Below, piece after piece: positions 47,989-55,240 of a DNA stretch of 64,000 nt. The notes beneath the pieces were generated by a model. It saw nothing but the letters and a program-made list of their open reading frames with translations. It was not told the origin of the DNA and did not search any database. The stretch's first letter is position 1. Each line of letters starts with the position of its first letter. The position numbers and the translations under genes were made by a program. The DNA comes from Pseudomonas mangiferae (lineage in GTDB: Bacteria > Pseudomonadota > Gammaproteobacteria > Pseudomonadales > Pseudomonadaceae), in NCBI RefSeq assembly GCF_007109405.1, contig NZ_VJOY01000004.1, positions 310,001 through 374,000 of the forward strand, in the 5' to 3' direction.

Positions 47989-48733
47989 GTCGTTTCAGGC
48001 AGAGTAATTAGACCAAGTACGTGTTTTGTAGGCCGTTCCATACCGGTCAAACCCCCGCCATTTTCGCCATGCTCCGCTTTAGTCGGTATCCAGCGGCCAT
48101 AGTGTTTCTTCACCATGGATAACCAGTAGGACCGAGCTGGTGAGCCGCTCACGTAAGCTGACACCTCTCGAGATCGCTTAATTAGCGATGGTCTACCGAC
48201 CGGTTCGCGATGCAACGTGCCGGCTGAATTAACAACCGTTGATTCTTCTGGTCTGGCAAGGTAAGCGGTTGGAGATTTGGAATAGCACTCACTCTTTCCT
48301 TAAAGTGCATTTTTATCCGGCCATCCCCACACTGCAAAGATTTCCTGGCTGCTGTTCATATGCCACTTATTGGGGTGGTCGATCTACTTCAGGCGAGAGG
48401 TAAAGCCATGGTGGCGATATCCAGCGCAGCCAATGGGTGGTCGCCAAATGAATATTTTGCTTTGGGCACCCTCCCTATCCCTTTCTCATTGACTCAATTC
48501 TCGAACGCAAAAAGCGCTTCGGTACTGCCGAAGCTTTATTGGCGTGGTGAGCGGCTGGAAACAGAGTTTCATAGATGGTGAGTCTGCCAGCTTGGCAAGT
48601 ACGTATCGCCACCTTGGGGCGAACCGCAGGGCGGTGACGTGTAGATGAGAGCAACGGACGCCGGGCGCTGCCCCGGATGCGTCTGGTCTGGCTGCGCTAG
48701 CCACAGGACTCGTCCGTGCTGGGTCAGCTCACG
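47989..48733. other. Non-coding gap right of the prophage
   Basis: About 745 bp with no gene I can support. Short frames on both strands (for example 47967-48215 on the minus strand) lack ribosome sites and recognisable motifs. Composition is less GC-rich than the core. Decayed remains of earlier tRNA-Ser insertions are possible but unproven. Confidence 0.5.
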
Positions 48734-49408
48734 TCATTCGTGAGCGAGGGTGAGCCGATCGATGATGCTGATGGTGCCTTCATCGACCGGGGTGTGGGCG
48801 TCGTAGTCTATCTGGTTGTAGATACCGCCGTGGAAGACCAGTTTTTGTTTGGTCCAGGAGGGATCCAGTTGCAGTTCGACGCTTGCCTTGCCTTTGCCGT
48901 TGATCGAAGGCCGAACGGTCAGGGCACCAGAGGAGCTCAGGTGTACGACCACTTCGAACTTCTGATTCAACTTCACGCCGCTCAGCAATGTGACGTTTTC
49001 CGGGTCTTTCTGGTTGAACACCAGGCGGTAGCCCATGATCACGTCGCCTTTGTCCCAGAAGACCTTGAGCAACGGACGGTTGCTGTTCTTGACGTGGGCC
49101 TGGGCGATGACCACGCGCCCGGCGCTGTTGATCTTGGTCAGCATCATTTCCTGCTTGCTCCAATGATCGGGGGCGCTGTCGAGGGTCCAGTATTCGTTTT
49201 CCCGCCACTCGCAGCGAGTGCGCTTGACACTTTCGGTGGTGGCCGCCTTGGTGGGGGCGAAGAGGCGAACGGAGCCGTCCGGCAGGGCGGCTACGAAGTC
49301 CGGATACTTCGCGAGGGCTTCGGCACCGGAGACCAGGACGGCTTCTGGATCGGTGGGCGAGGCGGGGGCGGGTACGGACAGGGTGAGGGCGCTGATATTT
49401 ACGGGCAT
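48734..49408 (-). CDS. Polysaccharide lyase family 7 alginate lyase
   Basis: A 224-aa single-domain PL7 enzyme that would cleave alginate by beta-elimination. Family motifs are in order: the R-rich strand KRTRCEWRE (residues 62-70), QAH with His105 in place of the usual QIH/QVH, and GGIYNQ with Tyr197, the catalytic base/acid partner. There is no signal peptide, so it may stay in the cytoplasm or leave by a non-Sec route, as with the known P. aeruginosa PL7 protein of similar size. ATG 49408 follows AGGAG; a TTG two codons upstream is not used. A strong promoter lies at 49666-49694. Confidence 0.8.
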   Translation of the reverse strand: MPVNISALTLSVPAPASPTDPEAVLVSGAEALAKYPDFVAALPDGSVRLFAPTKAATTESVKRTRCEWRENEYWTLDSAPDHWSKQEMMLTKINSAGRVVIAQAHVKNSNRPLLKVFWDKGDVIMGYRLVFNQKDPENVTLLSGVKLNQKFEVVVHLSSSGALTVRPSINGKGKASVELQLDPSWTKQKLVFHGGIYNQIDYDAHTPVDEGTISIIDRLTLAHE

Positions 49409-49468
49409 TTCCAACTCCTAACTTCTGGATTGATGGCCTTCTATGGCCGTTTGGGTGATGCAGGCCTA

Positions 49469-49504
49469 CATCCCGATGACCACTCGTGAATGGGCATCGG
49501 GATG
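49469..49504 (-). promoter_or_regulatory. Perfect hairpin in the PL7 mRNA leader
   Basis: CATCCCGATG and CATCGGGATG, a perfect 10-bp stem with a 16-nt loop that can pair further (CCA/TGG). It lies 60 bp upstream of the lyase start, without a T tract, so it could affect stability or translation rather than terminate. Confidence 0.5.
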
Positions 49505-49665
49505 ACGGCTGTAGAAAGAGGGCACCGGTTGAAAGGTGATGGATGAATCAGCGCGGATAGAAGACTCCGGCGAGGCGTAGCGGCTGGATTACGGAATACA
49601 TCGGACTGGTTTGTTAAAGAGCGTATGGGCAGCTACAGGTTGAAAGAATGGAACCGCATTGAGAG

Positions 49666-49694
49666 AATATAAGCATACTTATATTTTGAGTCAA
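49666..49694 (-). promoter_or_regulatory. Strong promoter with overlapping operator
   Basis: On the minus strand TTGACT (49694-49689) and TATATT (49671-49666) are separated by exactly 17 bp, each one base from consensus. The perfect palindrome AATATAAG-CATA-CTTATATT (49666-49685) covers the spacer and the -10, an ideal site for a repressor. It points at the PL7 gene with a leader of about 250 nt. The S24 repressor encoded nearby is the natural candidate ligand. Confidence 0.7.
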
Positions 49695-49956
49695 TACGCT
49701 TTCGTGTACCGGCTGCGGCTATCAGAAAAACAGAAGTAGTGGCTTCGCTGGAGCCTTAAGAGCAAATGACTGCGTCAATGGAGTGTGCCTCGGGGCGAGG
49801 GCTATTGGCTGGAGCAGGACGGCGATGTTTCAGGCTCGATACCCCAAACGGCCGGGTAAGGTTCGAAGCCGGGCAGAAGCTCCCGTCCCAGAATGAGCCA
49901 GCGTTACAGGTTCACGTCATGCACATGGCCGGCGTGTAGCCAATTATTGCCTGGCC

Positions 49957-50634
49957 TTACAAATCCCCGCCGCGCCAGAGCACCTGGCCGATCACCTCGT
50001 AACGCTGGACACCGTCCACGACCAATGCGACGTCCTGATGGGCACGGATGCTCTTGTCTACGTTGTCGCTGCGCAGGTACCACGTGTCGCCGTGCCGGAT
50101 GGCGCGCTTCACGATGGTTTCGTGCTCGACGGTGAGGAAGGCAAAGATCCGGTCATGCTTGAGCTGCCTGGCGGATCGGTCCACCAGCAGTGCATCCCAT
50201 TCCTGGAGGGTGGGGAGCATGCTCAGGCCGGACGCGAAGATCACCTGAAGGTCTTCGGCTTTCAGGCCCTTGCGCTTGATCCAGGCTTTCTTGAAGGCGA
50301 GGGTGCCGAGCGTTTCCACATGGGGGTTTTCCTCGCCCAGGCCCGCGGCGGCTTTCGCCGTGAGCTGGGGCACTTCCACGAAACGGTCGTCCTCAAGGGT
50401 GTCTGGGGTGGAAGGTAGCGGCTGGGGGCGCATTTCCCCCTTGCCCTCGGCCAGCCAGAGCGGATCCACGCCACACGCGTCGGCGATCTTCAGCAGGTGG
50501 ACGCTGTTCCGATTCTCGCCTTTTTCGATCTGGGAGATCAGCGGCTGGGAGATGCCGACGCGCAGCGCCAGGTCTTTCTGCAGCAGGCCAGCGTGTTTCC
50601 TGGCCAGTCGCATCCGGTCTTTGAGGGTTTCCAT
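49957..50634 (-). CDS. CI/PrtR-type repressor with S24 self-cleaving domain
   Basis: A 225-aa regulator. The N-terminal XRE helix-turn-helix spans residues about 4-60 (ARKHAGLLQKDLALRVGISQ). A cleavage-site-like AAAG is at 95-98. The C-terminal S24 peptidase has Ser138 (ASGLSMLPT) and Lys176 (TIVKRA), the catalytic dyad of LexA-like autoproteolysis, so DNA damage via RecA could inactivate it. It is not next to other phage or pyocin genes. I chose ATG 50634, since a TTG upstream gives an unlikely tail. Confidence 0.88.
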   Translation of the reverse strand: METLKDRMRLARKHAGLLQKDLALRVGISQPLISQIEKGENRNSVHLLKIADACGVDPLWLAEGKGEMRPQPLPSTPDTLEDDRFVEVPQLTAKAAAGLGEENPHVETLGTLAFKKAWIKRKGLKAEDLQVIFASGLSMLPTLQEWDALLVDRSARQLKHDRIFAFLTVEHETIVKRAIRHGDTWYLRSDNVDKSIRAHQDVALVVDGVQRYEVIGQVLWRGGDL

Positions 50635-50737
50635 GCCGCGCAATCTATAAGCGGACTCCCGGCCTGGCAACCGTCTGTGCGATTCCTGTTTGAACCTGGG
50701 AGGCGTCAGGCTGCGCGCTGAAGGCTGCGGTGCTGTT

Positions 50738-50983
50738 TCAGCGCAGGATGTAGGCGATGCCCACCGCGCCCAGGACGATCACCGTCACTACCCCGACCAC
50801 CATACGGGCGACCCATGGGGCGGTGAGCCAAATGCCGGTGGCGCCGGCGATCTGGCCGATGTTCTTTTCGCTGAAGGGCCGGCCCGACGGGGGATTGAGG
50901 GGGTAGCCGTATTTCGGGCAGGCGATCGCCTTGTCGGAGATCGGGGTCTTGCACTCGGCGCAGTCGATCAAGCTCATGGGCAT
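50738..50983 (-). CDS. Small zinc-ribbon membrane protein with altered fourth cysteine (81 aa)
   Basis: The N-terminus reads MSLIDCAECKTPISDKAIAC followed by PKYGYPL, a classic zinc-ribbon opening (CxxC...CPxCG) in which the last cysteine is tyrosine. The C-terminal half has one membrane helix (VARMVVGVVTVIVLGAVGIAYIL). With three cysteines, metal binding may be weakened or use another ligand. Starts at 50983 or 50977 are both possible and neither has a strong site. Function unknown. Confidence 0.6.
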   Translation of the reverse strand: MPMSLIDCAECKTPISDKAIACPKYGYPLNPPSGRPFSEKNIGQIAGATGIWLTAPWVARMVVGVVTVIVLGAVGIAYILR

Positions 50984-51123
50984 GTACTTTTCGTCGAGGG
51001 AGTCTGCATTGAGACCGAAAGCGCGGGCGGCGTCACCGCTTCGTTGCGTCCGAAGGACGCCGTTCTGTGTGGCTGTTCTCAATCCGTTCTCTGATCCGGG
51101 CCAGTCGTGGGCATCAGCCATGA

Positions 51124-51155
51124 AAAAAGCCCCGACGCGTGCGTCGGGGCTTTCA
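51124..51155 (-). terminator. Terminator of the aminopeptidase gene
   Basis: AAAGCCCCGACGC and GCGTCGGGGCTTT, a perfect 13-bp stem with a 2-nt centre, followed on the minus strand by six T. It lies 80 bp past the aminopeptidase stop. Confidence 0.9.
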
Positions 51156-51236
51156 TCCCCCAGGTCCCGGGGGCGCGTCCTTGCGGGGGATCGCCAGGCC
51201 TGGAGGAGGGAGCGACCTCCAGGCCTGTTCAGGCGC

Positions 51237-52838
51237 TTACTTGATCCAGTGGTCGCCCCAGTGGGTGATGTCCTGGACTTCCGGAGCCAGCTTGGCCTTC
51301 GGTTTCGACGCGGCGATCTCGTCGTCGATCACCTTGGTGGACAGGGCCAGCCAGCTGGTGACGAAGGCGATGGCGTCGCCGTTGATTTCCAGGGCCTCGT
51401 TGTTGATGTTGCTCATGTTGTCGCAGGCCTGGTGGTAGCACTCGTCGAACGCCTTGCCGGCTTCGCCGCCGTACTTGGCCGCCTGGTCCGGCGTCTTCAC
51501 CACTTCGGCGCCGCTGAACAGGCCACCGAAGGCGATGCCTTGCCGGAAGAACTCGGCGTAGTCGGAGCGGAAGGTGATGGCGTCGCCCTCGGATTCCAGG
51601 CCACGCAGGCGGTAGTACTTCTCGAACAGCTTCTCGACGGCGCCAGAGCCCGGCGGGCCCTTCAGGTCATAGACCGAGCCGTCGCCGTCATAGATGAAGT
51701 AGGCGAAGTTGGGCGAGCCGATCATGTCGAAGTTCAGGTAGGTCTTGATCTTCGCGCGTTCGGCGTCGCTCAGCTGGTTGACGTAGTAGGTGGACCCCAC
51801 CAGGCCGGATTCCTCGGCGCCCCACCAGGCGAAGCGCACCTTGTTCACCGGGTAGGTCTTGCGCATCTGCAGGGCCAGTTCGAGGATCGCCGCGCTGCCC
51901 GAGCCGTTGTCGTTGATGCCGGGGCCTTCCGGGACGGAGTCCAGGTGACCACCGACCATGACCACGTTGTTCGGGTTGCCGGTGCGGGTTTCGGCGATGA
52001 CGTTGAAGGTCTGGGTCTTCTCGCGGATCACGTCGACCACTAGGTTGAGCGTGAGGCCCGCGGTCTGGGACCAGGCCACCCCGTTGTCGTAAGTGGCGAA
52101 GACCACCGGGATGCCGCCCTTGTAGCTGTCGCCCAGGGTGGCATTGAGCAGGCCCTTGCGGTCGTCGCTGTCGCCCTGGTTGAACACCACCACGCCAACC
52201 GCGCCGGCAGCCGCGGCGTTCTCGGCCTTCTGCTGGTAGGTGCAGGTGCCGCGCTGGATCAGTGCGATGGAACCGGCCGGGAACGCGGCGAAGTCTTCCG
52301 CCTCGCAGCCGCTGGTGGAGGTGTTGCCGGCGCCCAGGGAAATATCGACCGGGACCACCTTGGCGGTGACGTTACCCGCGTCGGTCTGGGAGAGGTAGTT
52401 GAAGTCCTTTTCCCATTCGTAGCTGACCTTCGAGGGCGCGGTGGCGCTCAGCTGGCCCGGACCCTTCGGGTAGAAGGAGGTGAAGGGGAACGGCTGGATT
52501 TTGACCACGTAGCCGGCCCGTTGCAGGGTGTCCTTCACGTAGTCCACGGAGGACTGGTAGCCCGGCAGGCCGGCGGCGCGGTTACCGTCATGGGCCTTGG
52601 CAATGTCCTGCAGGTTCTGCAGGTGCTGGCTGATCCGGGCGCCCTGCATGCAGCGGGGCAGTCCCATCGGGGTGGCGTTGAGGATGCCCAGGCTGCATTC
52701 GAACGGGTTGGCCCGGGCCGGGCTCCAGAATTCGTTCAGCAGGTCACTGGGTTTGAGGGGCGCGGCCAGGGCCGAAGTACTGAGGGCGAGTGCGAGGGAA
52801 CTGACAGCGAGTCGTGCGTGATTCACGTGCTTTGTCAT
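51237..52838 (-). CDS. Secreted M28 leucine aminopeptidase (PaAP-like)
   Basis: An exported 533-aa zinc aminopeptidase, nearly the length of P. aeruginosa PaAP. The signal peptide ends SALAA. A PA (protease-associated) domain lies at about 150-275. The M28 catalytic domain shows the zinc ligands and base: GGHLDSVPEGPGINDNGSG, WWGAEESGLVGS, FDMIGS and ECYHQACDN. It releases N-terminal amino acids outside the cell and is quorum-regulated in P. aeruginosa. I chose ATG 52838 with GGAGATAAC upstream. Confidence 0.92.
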   Translation of the reverse strand: MTKHVNHARLAVSSLALALSTSALAAPLKPSDLLNEFWSPARANPFECSLGILNATPMGLPRCMQGARISQHLQNLQDIAKAHDGNRAAGLPGYQSSVDYVKDTLQRAGYVVKIQPFPFTSFYPKGPGQLSATAPSKVSYEWEKDFNYLSQTDAGNVTAKVVPVDISLGAGNTSTSGCEAEDFAAFPAGSIALIQRGTCTYQQKAENAAAAGAVGVVVFNQGDSDDRKGLLNATLGDSYKGGIPVVFATYDNGVAWSQTAGLTLNLVVDVIREKTQTFNVIAETRTGNPNNVVMVGGHLDSVPEGPGINDNGSGSAAILELALQMRKTYPVNKVRFAWWGAEESGLVGSTYYVNQLSDAERAKIKTYLNFDMIGSPNFAYFIYDGDGSVYDLKGPPGSGAVEKLFEKYYRLRGLESEGDAITFRSDYAEFFRQGIAFGGLFSGAEVVKTPDQAAKYGGEAGKAFDECYHQACDNMSNINNEALEINGDAIAFVTSWLALSTKVIDDEIAASKPKAKLAPEVQDITHWGDHWIK

Positions 52839-53615
52839 TGTTATCTCCAATCCTTATATGGAGGCCTTTCTCATGGGGTTGGCTTGTGGCCGCTGCCCCG
52901 CATAGTCCTTTACTGCGTCATCCGGACGGGAACGAGCGTAGACGCGGCGATGAAAACCGCGCGGGGTTTGTTCGTATTTGCGATGGATTGCATGTTTCGG
53001 CTGAGCAGCGAAGCGGCACTTCGGATCGAGGCGCTGTCCCTTCCTCCTAGATCCGGGCCTTTCGAGGTGATTTGAGCGAGCTTGCGAGCAGACAGAATGG
53101 AGGAGGTATACACGCCGCGACGCCGCTGTTTTTACGCTTCGTGCGGCTATTTCTGGCGCGATCAGGACTTGACGAACGGAAAACTTGTGCACAATCGCCA
53201 GACGTGCTCCCCCAACAGCTAAGTTTTTCTGGCATAACCCCCATGCATTGCGCTATTGACTTATAAGTTATTGAAAAATAAGTTAATTTTAAACTGATTA
53301 AAAAATGAACGATTTGTCTGAAGCCCTCTGAACAGCGGGGGTGCAGCGATTTCCCACCACGTTTTCCACGAGGTTATCCACAGCTTCTGTGGATTATGCG
53401 AAACCGCTAGGGCTAGAACGAGACGGATGGATTTTGACAAGTTCGTTTCGGCATAACGGGGTGAGAAAAAGCGTTTCACCCCGGCCATATCGGCACCATT
53501 CATCCGCTTGGGTGTCCTGCTCGGCTCCGTTTGTCCGTGCAATCCCATCCCTGCTCAACTTTTGTCCTGGGCTGCCGTCAACCGCTCATATTGACTTCGC
53601 TCAGGGATTACGCTC
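52839..53615. other. Long gap with AT-rich promoter-like zone and DnaA-box pair
   Basis: 777 bp with no supported gene. The stretch 53250-53310 is AT-rich, with TTGACT at 53256-53261 and two direct copies of ATAAGTTA (53263-53270 and 53278-53285). A DnaA-box inverted pair follows at 53374-53396. It should hold promoters for the divergent aminopeptidase and DUF5610-like genes. Confidence 0.55.
53374..53396. promoter_or_regulatory. Inverted pair of DnaA boxes
   Basis: TTATCCACA (the perfect DnaA consensus) and, after 5 nt, TGTGGATTA (the reverse of TAATCCACA, one base off). It could titrate DnaA or link the downstream gene to replication status. A chance GC-neutral palindrome cannot be excluded. 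Confidence 0.5.
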
Positions 53616-54764
53616 ATGGCTGCTTTGACCTCCCCCTTGTTGAACAACGCGGCGCGCCAGACCTTCTCCTCGCAACCCACGGTGAGGAACAGCGCAGACG
53701 CCCAGAGCGCCCTGGCCAACCGTCTCGCCAGCAAGCTGGGCATGGACCCGGCTTCGCTGTCCGCCAATCGCGACGACTACACCCCGGACAAGGTGTCCGA
53801 CCGCCTGCTGGGGTTCATCGAGGGGCGCCTGAAGAGCGAAGCGGCGTCCGGCGCCGACACCGAAAAAATGGAGAAGCTGCTTTCCCAGGCCCGGGAGGGG
53901 ATCGAGAAAGGCTTTGCCGAGGCTCGCAAGATCCTCAAGGGAATGGGCGTACTGACCGGACAGATCGCCTCGGATGTGGATGCCACCTACGACAAGATCA
54001 CCGCGGGCCTGGACAAGCTGGACAAGACCTATGGCGGCACGCCCGCCGCCAAGCCTGACAGCGCCTCGCTGTCCACCGCCTACAGCGAGCGCAGCAGCGC
54101 CACTGCCCAGACCTTCGACCTGGAGGTCACCACCAAGGAAGGCGACAAGTTGAAGATCTCCATCGCCCAGGCCTCGGCCGATTGGTCGAAGAGCGGGTCG
54201 GTGAGCGATGGTTCGAGCGGTGTCAGCGCGAGTAGCAGTGGTCAGTTGCAGATCGGCGCCTGGAAGGTAAGTGTCGAGGGTGACCTGAACGACGAGGAGA
54301 AAGCCTCGCTGACCGACCTGCTGGACAAGGTCCAGGACCTGTCCGGCAAGTTCTTCTCCGGCGATCTCGCCGGTGCCTTCGACAAGGCCGTCAGCCTGGA
54401 CCTGGATGGCACCCAGCTGGCCTCCATGTCCCTCAACCTCACCCAGACCCGCATGCGCCAGGCCACCGATGCCTACAGCGAAGTGGCCCAGCAGGGTGGT
54501 GCCCAGGGCGGCGCGGCCAGTGCCATGAACGGCACCCTGCGGGACTATGCCCAGAGCCTGCTGGATGCCCTGGGTTCGGCGAACCAGGTGGCTACCGACG
54601 GCAAGTCCATGCTCCAGGACCTGCTCAAGGGCGGTTTCGGCCTGAACGACCAACTGGACGATGCCCAGCGGGACAAGGCGGAAAAACTCAACACCACCCT
54701 GCTCGACGGCCTGCAGAAACTGGTCGCCCACGACACCGGCAAGCCGGCGGCGGTGCTCTCCTGA
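53616..54764 (+). CDS. DUF5610-type conserved Pseudomonas protein (382 aa)
   Basis: A soluble 382-aa protein without a signal peptide. The first 135 residues contain the block recognisable from DUF5610 proteins (DYTPDKVSDRLLGFIEGRLK, then EKGFAEARKILKGMGVLTGQIASDVDATYDKI). The middle is serine-rich (SKSGSVSDGSSGVSASSSGQ) and the C-terminal half helical and Gln/Ala-rich. The organisation recalls flagellar or secreted structural proteins, but no role is known. It begins with ATG after GCTC, with a weak ribosome site. Confidence 0.7.
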   Translation: MAALTSPLLNNAARQTFSSQPTVRNSADAQSALANRLASKLGMDPASLSANRDDYTPDKVSDRLLGFIEGRLKSEAASGADTEKMEKLLSQAREGIEKGFAEARKILKGMGVLTGQIASDVDATYDKITAGLDKLDKTYGGTPAAKPDSASLSTAYSERSSATAQTFDLEVTTKEGDKLKISIAQASADWSKSGSVSDGSSGVSASSSGQLQIGAWKVSVEGDLNDEEKASLTDLLDKVQDLSGKFFSGDLAGAFDKAVSLDLDGTQLASMSLNLTQTRMRQATDAYSEVAQQGGAQGGAASAMNGTLRDYAQSLLDALGSANQVATDGKSMLQDLLKGGFGLNDQLDDAQRDKAEKLNTTLLDGLQKLVAHDTGKPAAVLS

Positions 54765-54809
54765 CGCGTGCTAGACTGCGCGCCTCACAGTGCATAGGAG
54801 CGCAGGGCG

Positions 54810-55046
54810 ATGCTGCCGGAATGCCAGCTGTTCGGCACCCTCGGTTGTCATTTGTGCGAGCAGGCCGAAGCCGAGCTGATGCCCCTGGTCAGCCAGGGCC
54901 TGCAGGTGGAGGTCGTGGATATCGTTGAGCGTGCCGACTGGGTGGATGCCTACGGCACCCGCATTCCCGTCCTGCGCCGCGCGGATACTGACGCCGTGCT
55001 GGACTGGCCGTTCGATACCGCCCGGATCGCCCACTTTCTATGCTGA
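54810..55046 (+). CDS. Glutaredoxin-like protein (DUF836 type)
   Basis: A 78-aa thioredoxin-fold protein. The redox-like motif is GCHLCEQAE near the N-terminus, and the cis-proline loop is TRIPVLRR. This compact family (often called glutaredoxin family or YruB-like) has no assigned partner. Preceded by a GGAG site and followed by a terminator, 45 bp after the DUF5610-type gene, so probably co-transcribed with it. Confidence 0.82.
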   Translation: MLPECQLFGTLGCHLCEQAEAELMPLVSQGLQVEVVDIVERADWVDAYGTRIPVLRRADTDAVLDWPFDTARIAHFLC

Positions 55047-55062
55047 TGAGCAATCGTCCCAG

Positions 55063-55090
55063 AGCCACTCGCCCGAGTGGCTTTCTTGTT
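55063..55090 (+). terminator. Rho-independent terminator
   Basis: AGCCACTC and GAGTGGCT with a 4-nt loop, then a T-rich tract, 17 bp after the glutaredoxin-like gene. Confidence 0.85.
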
Positions 55091-55240
55091 TCAGCCGCCT
55101 TCATGTCGAGTGAGCGTTCCCGCGCCTGAAACGTCGAAGCCTGAGCGTATTCCACGAAAAGTCCCCAATCGAATCCGCGCACCTTGGAAAGCTGGCGGCC
55201 GGCTGCCTACTCTGAAGTGCGATCAGCAAGAGGTGCCTTG

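Larger units (their letters stand above)
49409..49956. other. Leader and promoter region of the PL7 gene
   Basis: 548 bp without a supported gene. It holds a strong leftward promoter with an overlapping palindrome at 49666-49694 and a 10-bp perfect hairpin at 49469-49504 in what would be the long mRNA leader. The part nearer 49957 shows nothing that I recognise. Confidence 0.6.

Noticed and set aside
47967-48215. 82-codon minus-strand frame right of attR
   Set aside because: It overlaps the host terminator hairpin, has no ribosome site and no recognisable family.
53050-53113. AGGAGGTATACAC, resembling a very strong ribosome site
   Set aside because: No credible reading frame follows at a suitable distance on that strand.
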